Positions 15,269 to 22,785 of a stretch of DNA of 45,733 nt are shown one piece after another; the first letter of the stretch is position 1, and the number at the start of each line of letters is the position of its first letter. Both the position numbers and the translations under genes were made by a program. Source of the stretch: a virus; the IMG/VR virus record IMGVR_UViG_3300027749_000183, positions 1 through 45,733 of that record; one strand, 5' to 3'. The notes under the pieces are model-generated. The model was not told the DNA's origin, made no database searches, and worked only from the letters and a program-made list of their open reading frames with translations.

Positions 15269-16827
15269 AGCCAATTCAATTCAAAAGGTCGTGCATCTCC
15301 GGAGTCAAGCCGACGTCGTGCGAGCTTGAAGAGGGCGAGATCGCGCTCAACCTTGCAGACAAGGTCGCCTACAGCAAGGACTGCGACGGCAAGGTTGTCG
15401 AGATAGCCGGCGGAATCCCTGATGAAATCAATGGCGGGAAGTATACGGGAAAGTGCGATCCGACTGTTGCAACGGTGTGCTTGTCGAGCGAAATCACGCT
15501 TCCGGCGACCTCCGGCGCTGGCTGGGGCGTTCCTATCTACAAGAACACCGGCAAATACTTCAACGCAGGCGACCTCATTACAGTGGCCGCTCGCGGCTGC
15601 ACGTCGTGCGTGCCTGGCTCCTGCCTCTCTGGTCCGGACGGATTTGATTCTAATCGTTCGCCGGAAACTAACTGGATGCGGCTTACAGGCGTGCTCGATT
15701 CGCGAAACTCAGTGCAGCTCACCGGGACTGAGGTCACCGACTCGTTTACTGTGGGCAGTTCGTATTCGCAACCGGCAGCCACATCAGGCTATTTGTATCT
15801 CGGCATATACGACGGCGACTACACAGACAACTTTGGAAATTACTGCGCTGCTGTGTCTGGCGGGTCAGATATCGTAGCCGGCCCGGTGGCGGCGGCGTCG
15901 ACTGTGACGCTCACCCAGCAGCCGCAAAACGTGACGGCGGCAAATGGCGTTGCGGTGATGTCTGTTGCCGCAACGGCAAGCTCTGGAACGCTTACGTACG
16001 GCTGGCAATGGTACAACGACGGCGTTGGCTGGGTGCCGGTGGCCGACGGCGCAGGAGGCGTGTGGTCGAGTGCCACCGGCTCATCGAGCAACACGCTTAG
16101 CGTTACGGGCCTTCGCAGCGTTGCGCAGTTCCGCGCCGTCGTAGCAACAAGCACTGCTGTTCCTGTGGTGAGCGCCATATCGACCGTCACTCCGCAGGCG
16201 GCCTCCAATCCATACGTGTCTACGATAACGATCAGCAGTCAGCCAACGAGCAGCTCGCCTTCCAGCGGCGTGGTCAATGTGTCGGTTGTCGCAACGGCCA
16301 CCTATGGAACTCTTGCATATCAGTGGCAGTCGTACAACTCCGGATGGGTGTCGGTGGTCAATGGCTCTGGGGCTGGCTGGTCGTCTGCTTCTGGCGCTAC
16401 CACATCTACTCTGTCTATCACTGGGCTGACGTCTGCTACTCAGTTCCGTTGCGTCGTCAGCACGGTGGGCAACACGGCAGCGCCGGTTTCTTCATCCGCC
16501 ATCACCGTGTCCGCCGCCGTGACGCCAACGTCTACCGTCACAATCACCAGCTCGCCATCGGGCGCGTTCGCTAGCGGCGGAGTTGGATCTCTCACCGTTG
16601 CCGCTACCGCCAGCGCAGGAACACTGACGTACCAGTGGCAGCTGCACCTCACTGACGGAAGTTGGATTGTCGTCAGCAACAGCTCTACGCAGTTCTATAC
16701 GTCCGCGTCTGGGTGGAACACGGCAACTCTGACCATCACAGGCCTCAAGTCGTCCGCAGAGTTCCGGTGCGTGGTTGCCACCAGCACGGCTACTCCAGTT
16801 GTGAGCAACAGCGCTTTTGTGTCCTAG
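15265..16827 (+). CDS. Spike protein with lectin-like domain and three Ig-like repeats (520 aa)
   Basis: ATG 15265 overlaps the previous stop (ATGA). Residues 1-50 are the shared module (MKPIQFKRSCISGVKP, GEIALNLADKVAYSK). Residues 70-200 look like a second LecA-like domain (YFNAGDLITVAARG, SGYLYLGIYDGDYTDNFGN) with several Cys that may form disulfides. Three Ig-like repeats of about 105 residues follow, beginning near nt 15898, 16217 and 16531, each with a YxWQ(W/S/L) core and an S-x-TLSVTGL-type strand ending in FRxVV. It probably binds host surface sugar, with the Ig domains as stalk or adhesive modules. Confidence 0.78.
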   Translation: MKPIQFKRSCISGVKPTSCELEEGEIALNLADKVAYSKDCDGKVVEIAGGIPDEINGGKYTGKCDPTVATVCLSSEITLPATSGAGWGVPIYKNTGKYFNAGDLITVAARGCTSCVPGSCLSGPDGFDSNRSPETNWMRLTGVLDSRNSVQLTGTEVTDSFTVGSSYSQPAATSGYLYLGIYDGDYTDNFGNYCAAVSGGSDIVAGPVAAASTVTLTQQPQNVTAANGVAVMSVAATASSGTLTYGWQWYNDGVGWVPVADGAGGVWSSATGSSSNTLSVTGLRSVAQFRAVVATSTAVPVVSAISTVTPQAASNPYVSTITISSQPTSSSPSSGVVNVSVVATATYGTLAYQWQSYNSGWVSVVNGSGAGWSSASGATTSTLSITGLTSATQFRCVVSTVGNTAAPVSSSAITVSAAVTPTSTVTITSSPSGAFASGGVGSLTVAATASAGTLTYQWQLHLTDGSWIVVSNSSTQFYTSASGWNTATLTITGLKSSAEFRCVVATSTATPVVSNSAFVS

Positions 16828-16839
16828 TAGGTACAGCCA

Positions 16840-17118
16840 ATGACTCGCATCATCATCAAAAGCAATTCAAACGCCGGCGCAGCGCCTTCTCCGTCAGAGC
16901 TTGCGGTTGCCGAGCTGGCAATCAACACAGCTGACGGCAAGCTGTACACAAAGCTCGCCTCCGGCACAGTGACGCAAGTAAGTGGATCGTCGTCGTCGTC
17001 AGGAGTCTCAAGCTCCAGCGGAGACTCAGACGGCGGGACGTACACCGACAACATCATATCGCCGGTTGATTGCAGCACGCTTCCGATTTGTGGCCTTGTG
17101 GATGGGGGGAATTTCTGA
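16840..17118 (+). CDS. Mini-fibre with shared N-terminal module only (92 aa)
   Basis: The product is little more than the shared module (TRIIIKSNSNAGAAPSPSE, AELAINTADGKLYTKLASG), a Ser-rich linker and a short tail with two Cys (CSTLPICGLVDGG). The stop overlaps the next ATG (TGATG). It could be a capping or spacer subunit, or a remnant of a fibre gene that lost its distal domain. The ribosome site is weak (GTAGGTACAGCC before ATG 16840). Confidence 0.65.
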   Translation: MTRIIIKSNSNAGAAPSPSELAVAELAINTADGKLYTKLASGTVTQVSGSSSSSGVSSSSGDSDGGTYTDNIISPVDCSTLPICGLVDGGNF

Positions 17119-20100
17119 TGCCGTCCGCGATTGCACGCATACAGCTTCGTCAGGGACTATCGTCAGATTGGGTTACCTCCAATCCGGTCTTGGCCTCCGG
17201 CGAGCCTGGAGTCGAGAGCGACACGCTCAAGATCAAGGTCGGAGACGGTTCGCGAGTATGGAACCAGCTTCCGTACGTCGGAGACTCTGGCCTGGCTGGC
17301 ACGTTTGTAACTAGCGTCAACGCCAAGACGGGAGCTGTGCAGCTGCTGCCGGCAGATCTTCCGGGACTGGCGGGTTTCATCAAGACTGTTGTCTCGCAGA
17401 CCATCGCTCCTGGAGCCAATGTTGGCATTTCAGAGCTTACAGCCGACGGCAAGCTGACGATCTCTGCGTCCGGATCGGGCACGGGGACTGGAGGCGGAAC
17501 CGTTACGTCCATTGGCGTCACTAGCCTCAATGGAAAGGCGGGCGTTCTTTCTCTGATCGGCAAGAACGGCGTCACCGTCGACGCCACCGCTCCGGCGGGC
17601 GAGATCGACATCGGCGTCACCTCCGGCGGAACGTGGACTGGCGATCCACTCCTTCCGTCGGTGCCGTCCGACGTTGGCGGACGGCCCGGAAACGGGCTAG
17701 TCAATTTGTCCTGGACGTCGTCTAGCGGCACTCCCGCCGCCACCTCCTACACTGTCCAATACTCGTCCAATTCGGGCGGCAGTTGGACGACATACGGCGA
17801 CACAACCGGCTCCACATCCGCCTTAATGGTGTCGGGCCTAGCCAACGGTACCGATTACGTCTTTCGCGTTCGTGCCGTAGCGGCATCGGGCGTAAGCGGC
17901 TGGAGCGCAGCGTCTCCTCCGCTGGCGCCGCAGACTCCTGACGTCGATCCCGTAGAGATTACGCTATCGGCGAAGTCGATTAAGGAAAACAATGCGATAG
18001 GCGCCGTGATCGGCACGCTCAACGCCATTAATCCGGACGCCAGCGCCACCCACACCTTTGCGATTACGGGCGGAGCTAACGCAGCCAATTTCAGCATCAC
18101 AGGGAACGTGCTAAAGGCAGCGGCTGTGCTTGCGGTCTCTACGGGCGTCAGCCGTGTCGTCACGATTACGGCAACTAGCTCGTCCAGCCGCACGCTAAGT
18201 CAGACGTTTACGATTACTGTCGTTTCGGTAGCGGCCGTTCCGGGCACGCCAACCGGTCTGTCCGCGTCTCTAGGTGCTGTTGACAGCGCTGGAGCGACCG
18301 CGCTCGTCTCATGGACTGCACCTGCGGACAACGGCGCTGCAATCACGTCTTATCTTGTTCAGCTCAAACGCACGACCGAAACAGAGTGGAGCGAAGGGCC
18401 AGCCGTCGAAACCGATACGACATGCGTGCTGGATCTTCTGGATTCGGCGACCACGTACAACGTGCGAGTCTCAGCCATCAACAGCGTTGGCGGAGGGGCA
18501 TTCGCCAGCACTACTGTCACCACCGGCAAGGCCATCATCACGTTCACCCGTCAGCCTAAAAATATTACGTCGTCCGACGGAACGGCTTCATTCACAGCAG
18601 AGGCAACAAGTAGCGGTCCTGGCGATATTTCGTACCAGTGGCAGAGGCTGTCTGCTCTCGGAGCATGGGCAGACCTGGCGTCCGAAACCACAACCACCCT
18701 GTCGCTGAGCACTGTTGGCTACCAGGACGACGGCGCCAGATTTCGCCTAAGGGCGACGTCGCCCGACGCTAACGCTACTGTCAGCGATACGGCCGTCCTT
18801 GCAGTTCTTCTTCCGCTGTGGCGGAAGACCGACTCGTCTGAGGCCGGCGGTCTCAATTGGGCTGCAAGCGACGGCACTAATGTGGTTGCCTTCTCTCTTG
18901 GTGGCGCCAATAGACCACTGCCCTACACCACAAACGACGGAGCGGTGTTTCAGGACGGTCAAGGCAGTATTAACGGCTTCGACAGCCTTACTAACATATA
19001 CGTCGTCGGCGCAGCGTCTAAGGGCTTTATGATTCGCGTAGTCGGAAATAACTCGCCCGTCAGGCAATATGTCGTTGACTATGTTGCGTTGTATTGGTCT
19101 GCAGACGGCCTTACGTGGCTTGCAACAAACACGCAGCACCCAATGCAGGCCGGCATAGCTGCCAGCACTGCTGGGTTTTATGGATGGACTTCTGGGGATG
19201 CCATGAACCCGTCGTACGCATACAGATCTACCGACGGCCTAACGTGGACGCCAGCGCCTGTTCCATCGCCGTTGGGAATCACAATGCGGTACGTGAGAAT
19301 TGTCGGCGCGGGCTCCAACCTTGTGGCGTGGAGCCCCAACCCAAACCCTGCCGGAACTGCCGGCTTGTGGGTCTCCGCCAACGCAGGACTAACGTGGACG
19401 GCCAAAACTCTGCCGCCTAAGGTGACAGGAAAATTATGGACTGCTTCGGCATACGCAGGGGGAAAATTCTTTCTGTTTACTGTTGGCAATCAATATGCCG
19501 TCACTAGCAACTTTACCAGCTGGCAGACAAAAGCCCTGCCGTTTACAGACACCTTTAGCATGGCGGCGGCGTCGCCCGACGGAAAAGTTATCGCCGTCGT
19601 TGGCGACCGAGCGGCTGCTGCCGTATGCACGGACACTACCGCCGAAACGTGGGCACTGGAGACGATGCCAATCGCCGGCTCGGGGCTGTCAGCAATTGCT
19701 GCATCCTCTTCTACGATGATTTGCATCGGCGGAATGCAATGCTGCGTGCGAACTCTTTCCCAGACTAATACCGTCACATCGTATAACTGCGTTAGCGGCG
19801 CCTGCATGCCGATATCAGGCACTGGCGGTACGTATGCGACTTTGCTGGCGTGCAAGACGGCGTGCGCCAATCTCACCAAGTCCTACAACTGCGTAAACGG
19901 AGTATGCACTGAAGTCGCTGGGACTAGCGGTACCTACAAAAACTTAACGCTGTGCCAGCTTGCATGCGCCGTGTCCACTAAATCGTATAACTGCGTTAGC
20001 GGCAAATGCACGGAAGTCGTTGGGAGCGGTGGAACCTATGCTACGCTTCTGGCGTGTCAGGTGGCGTGCGAGACAGCGGCAAACACCTACGACTGCATCG

Positions 20101-21275
20101 AAGGGACGTGCACGGAGGTGATAGGGCCGGGCGGTGGGTACACCACGCTTGCGGATTGCAAGGCGGATTGCTCGCAACCGCCTCCCCCATCGAACCCCAC
20201 CTCTGACTACCGGATACTCTTTGCTACGTGGCGGCATGAGACGGTTGGGAAGCCCCCGTGCTTTAACAAGGCTCTCGGCTCGTGGGACGTGACAGGTCTT
20301 AGCCTGAGTGCGTGTCGCGTGTCGTGGCCGGCCGGGTCTGTGTCGTACAGCCGGTACCAGGTTGACTACAAGAGAGGGGCTGCGTGGGAGCCACTCGCGA
20401 TCGCCAACAGCGATACGGCGGGCTTTAAGCTCTACACAGCCGGCACGCTCAAGGGGCAGTGTTATCCTGCCGCAACGACGCCAGGCGTGCAGCCTTACTC
20501 CCTACGGCCAGTGTCGGACAACTCGTTTGACATCTACAATCTAGAGCGCATTTTGAAGAAAGGTCTAGCAGCCCGTGTTTTCAAGTTGCTTCCGGACACC
20601 CCCGCCGCCCGGTCTGAGCTGGCAGCCGCTAGCATAGCGCTGAACGCCGCGAATGCCGTGCAGGTAAGTTCGCTGAGTGCGTCGTTCACAACGCAGTTGT
20701 ACGCCCAGTTTAGAATCACGTTCTATCTTTCCACTGGCGACACGTACGTCGAGTACATCACCCTTCCGGCTGTTGACCTGGACCCCGTCACGGGGACAAC
20801 GCCCGTCGTAGAGCCGGGCGCTCCGGCCGGCTTGACCACTCCGGTGTGGACTCGCGAAGTTAACGCTGCTGCCTGCTGGGACGTAGCTACCGTGTCGTGG
20901 ACAGCCCCCGCCACGCCGTCGGGAGAGGTGCGTGTGGAATACCTCATTCCGGGATCGGCCGCTCACACAATCAACGCGCCGACGGGAGCGTGGCGCGCTC
21001 CTGCGACGGCCGACAGGTGGGCTCCGCTGCCAGTTAGCGCTGCTCCGTGCCTTCCCGGCCAGCATCCGTCGACTATTGTCCCGAGTATCTGCGTGTCGCC
21101 GCAAACGTGGGCGTCGTGCATTTTCTCCGAAAACTCAGTCAAGATCTATAAGTACGCCGGAAAGGCCACCGGAACTTGCGCTGCCCGAGCGACCGGTCAA
21201 TCTAAGATATTCCGACTTATGTTCGTCGGTGGCGGCGGCACAGGGCCGTCAACGCGGTTTACCGTCACTACGTAG
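17118..21275 (+). CDS. Large mosaic tail spike: FN3, cadherin-like, Ig-like, propeller, Cys repeats (1385 aa)
   Basis: I start at ATG 17118, overlapping the previous stop behind GGGGGG; an upstream extension is not credible. Residues 1-50 (ARIQLRQGLSSDWVTSNPVL, DTLKIKVGDGSRVWNQL) are a standard phage fibre N-terminus. Then follow FN3 (about 180-271), a cadherin-like repeat (275-371), a second FN3 (373-469), an Ig-like domain (473-564), a beta-propeller with Asp-box-like strands such as YRSTDGLTWTPA and VSANAGLTWTAKT (566-884), four Cys-rich repeats (888-1022) and a Cys-containing C-terminal domain. No glycosidase active site can be named. It is probably the main receptor-binding protein. Confidence 0.82.
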   Translation: MPSAIARIQLRQGLSSDWVTSNPVLASGEPGVESDTLKIKVGDGSRVWNQLPYVGDSGLAGTFVTSVNAKTGAVQLLPADLPGLAGFIKTVVSQTIAPGANVGISELTADGKLTISASGSGTGTGGGTVTSIGVTSLNGKAGVLSLIGKNGVTVDATAPAGEIDIGVTSGGTWTGDPLLPSVPSDVGGRPGNGLVNLSWTSSSGTPAATSYTVQYSSNSGGSWTTYGDTTGSTSALMVSGLANGTDYVFRVRAVAASGVSGWSAASPPLAPQTPDVDPVEITLSAKSIKENNAIGAVIGTLNAINPDASATHTFAITGGANAANFSITGNVLKAAAVLAVSTGVSRVVTITATSSSSRTLSQTFTITVVSVAAVPGTPTGLSASLGAVDSAGATALVSWTAPADNGAAITSYLVQLKRTTETEWSEGPAVETDTTCVLDLLDSATTYNVRVSAINSVGGGAFASTTVTTGKAIITFTRQPKNITSSDGTASFTAEATSSGPGDISYQWQRLSALGAWADLASETTTTLSLSTVGYQDDGARFRLRATSPDANATVSDTAVLAVLLPLWRKTDSSEAGGLNWAASDGTNVVAFSLGGANRPLPYTTNDGAVFQDGQGSINGFDSLTNIYVVGAASKGFMIRVVGNNSPVRQYVVDYVALYWSADGLTWLATNTQHPMQAGIAASTAGFYGWTSGDAMNPSYAYRSTDGLTWTPAPVPSPLGITMRYVRIVGAGSNLVAWSPNPNPAGTAGLWVSANAGLTWTAKTLPPKVTGKLWTASAYAGGKFFLFTVGNQYAVTSNFTSWQTKALPFTDTFSMAAASPDGKVIAVVGDRAAAAVCTDTTAETWALETMPIAGSGLSAIAASSSTMICIGGMQCCVRTLSQTNTVTSYNCVSGACMPISGTGGTYATLLACKTACANLTKSYNCVNGVCTEVAGTSGTYKNLTLCQLACAVSTKSYNCVSGKCTEVVGSGGTYATLLACQVACETAANTYDCIEGTCTEVIGPGGGYTTLADCKADCSQPPPPSNPTSDYRILFATWRHETVGKPPCFNKALGSWDVTGLSLSACRVSWPAGSVSYSRYQVDYKRGAAWEPLAIANSDTAGFKLYTAGTLKGQCYPAATTPGVQPYSLRPVSDNSFDIYNLERILKKGLAARVFKLLPDTPAARSELAAASIALNAANAVQVSSLSASFTTQLYAQFRITFYLSTGDTYVEYITLPAVDLDPVTGTTPVVEPGAPAGLTTPVWTREVNAAACWDVATVSWTAPATPSGEVRVEYLIPGSAAHTINAPTGAWRAPATADRWAPLPVSAAPCLPGQHPSTIVPSICVSPQTWASCIFSENSVKIYKYAGKATGTCAARATGQSKIFRLMFVGGGGTGPSTRFTVTT
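19779..20186 (+). repeat. Four tandem 102-bp Cys-rich repeats
   Basis: Repeat units begin at 19779, 19881, 19983 and 20085, exactly 102 bases (34 codons) apart. Each encodes YxC(V/I)xGxC, then a Gly-rich turn, then YxxLxxCxxxC, with four Cys per unit. Units 1 and 3 are the most alike at DNA level. The pattern suggests small disulfide-bonded or metal-binding knots on the spike. Confidence 0.9.
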
Positions 21276-21282
21276 GCACCAG

Positions 21283-22224
21283 ATGTATTACGCAGCACAG
21301 GATGTGCTTGAGTACCTGATGAACACGACCGGCGGTGGCGCTCAGGATTCTGAGCACCGACTGCTGAGGGCCGCTGCGCACCATGCGTACCGCGAAGTGT
21401 CGATGGCTCGCGACTGGCTGTGGTACGTCTCCAACCGGGAGCTGCCTGCCGCCCGGCCAGACAGCGATGGCAAGATCTACGTGCTGCCGAACGATGTTCT
21501 CAACATCGACGCACTCGTACCGCCGGACAGGGTAACTGTGGCAACCTACATCACCCCTAATGAATGGCGGAGACTTGAGTCGTGGCCTATTGTTGGCTCC
21601 GTTCCTATTTATTGGACGGTTATGCGCGCAGAAGATTCTCCAGACTGCTGGGAGATCCGCCTTGCAGGCAAGCCGCCCGCGACGCCGAGCGGACTGGCGT
21701 ACTACTACACGTACCGCCGCAAGACTAAGCCGCTGAGATACTTCGGCTATGAGGCAGCGTGCAAGAACGGGTCGCTGAACGACACGAACGCACAGGGCTG
21801 CGTCAGGCGATACGGGACCGCCGCCAACTTTCCTGAGGGTGCCTCTGGCGTGTATGCGTTTACGGCGCAGGAGATCATCGGCAAGCCGGGCTCGATGCAG
21901 GGCGACCCTCCGGACAACGCTAGAACTATCGTCAGCGACTACCTGGATCTATCGACAACGATGTACACGGCCCTGTTGACCGGTGCAGAGGTGTGGCTGG
22001 CACGACTTCAGGGCAAGAACGTAGACGGCGCTCTTCAGATTTACAACAGAGACATCCGGATTGCGATGGAGCAGGACGTTGTAGCGCCCATGAGCGGGCG
22101 ACGACTGGGAGTCGATCGCTACCCAGAAGGTTCTTCTGCGCCGTATTCAGGCTCAGCGAGAGCGCTGGGCTATTACTCGTCATCGGCTCCTGATCAAGGC
22201 ACCAGCACATCCACAGGAGAATAG
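21283..22224 (+). CDS. Tail adaptor/connector protein, T7 gp11-like by position (313 aa)
   Basis: I start at ATG 21283, eight bases after the spike stop; the frame is open much further upstream but that part overlaps the spike gene and is not protein-like. The product begins with helices (MYYAAQDVLEYLMNTTGG, LRAAAHHAYREVSMARDWLW) followed by a beta part and a helical end (LTGAEVWLARLQGKNVDGAL). This N-terminal helix and surface-patch pattern, and its place just before the nozzle-like gene, fit podovirus adaptor proteins that dock under the portal. The assignment is structural inference. Confidence 0.65.
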   Translation: MYYAAQDVLEYLMNTTGGGAQDSEHRLLRAAAHHAYREVSMARDWLWYVSNRELPAARPDSDGKIYVLPNDVLNIDALVPPDRVTVATYITPNEWRRLESWPIVGSVPIYWTVMRAEDSPDCWEIRLAGKPPATPSGLAYYYTYRRKTKPLRYFGYEAACKNGSLNDTNAQGCVRRYGTAANFPEGASGVYAFTAQEIIGKPGSMQGDPPDNARTIVSDYLDLSTTMYTALLTGAEVWLARLQGKNVDGALQIYNRDIRIAMEQDVVAPMSGRRLGVDRYPEGSSAPYSGSARALGYYSSSAPDQGTSTSTGE

Positions 22225-22227
22225 CTT

Positions 22228-22785
22228 ATGCGACTCTCTAAGTGGGGCGGACTCCTCACATACGTCAGTCCGTACGCCGTGCCGGCCGGCGGAGCGGTTT
22301 CGCAGATTAATCTGACCTGCTCTATATCAGGGCAGCTCACCATTCGCGACGGCATGCGGCCCGTGTCGTTCTCAAGCTCCACTCCCACCGGATGCTTAGA
22401 CGTTGCAGGGTACTCGTATGGCGGCACGAACAAGGTGCTGGCGTTCACTAGCGACGGCAGCTTGCAGGTGCTTGAAGCTCCGTCCTATGGGCAGCCACTC
22501 GATGACCCGTTTGTTCCGGACCTGCCATTTACAGGGCAGCAGGTTCATGTCGGCTATGACTACCGATACAACGAGCACGGCGACGATCTGCCCCGCCCGC
22601 CAACTGTTTGCTTTCACGGCATACACGGCGGCTATTCGGCGACAACGCGGTGGAGCTCTTGCATTCAGTCGACGTGCGCCAGCGGCATCACTGAGTGGAA
22701 TGGTGGCTCGCCGTCGACCGTGTCGTTTGCGTGCAGCCTTCACGAAGGTGTCGAGCTTTGTCCCTGTGCTGCAGGTGCGCCATGA
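22228..22785 (+). CDS. Tail protein coupled to the nozzle gene (185 aa)
   Basis: ATG 22228 follows AGGAGAA. The protein starts LSKWGGLLTYVSPYAVPAGG and includes GQLTIRDGMRPVSF, a pattern found at the start of podovirus tail-nozzle proteins, then a Cys-rich end (eight Cys in the last 60 residues). Its stop overlaps the next gene in ATGA. It might once have been the N-terminal part of a nozzle protein that is now split into two coupled genes. It is probably a structural tail component. Confidence 0.65.
   Translation: MRLSKWGGLLTYVSPYAVPAGGAVSQINLTCSISGQLTIRDGMRPVSFSSSTPTGCLDVAGYSYGGTNKVLAFTSDGSLQVLEAPSYGQPLDDPFVPDLPFTGQQVHVGYDYRYNEHGDDLPRPPTVCFHGIHGGYSATTRWSSCIQSTCASGITEWNGGSPSTVSFACSLHEGVELCPCAAGAP

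Noticed and set aside
19779-20186. CRISPR array
   Set aside because: Regular spacing comes from an in-frame 34-aa protein repeat; there are no conserved short repeats with unique spacers.
20932-21282. N-terminal extension of the adaptor gene
   Set aside because: The frame is open but lies inside the spike gene, is Arg/Ser-rich noise, and typical adaptor sequence begins at ATG 21283.
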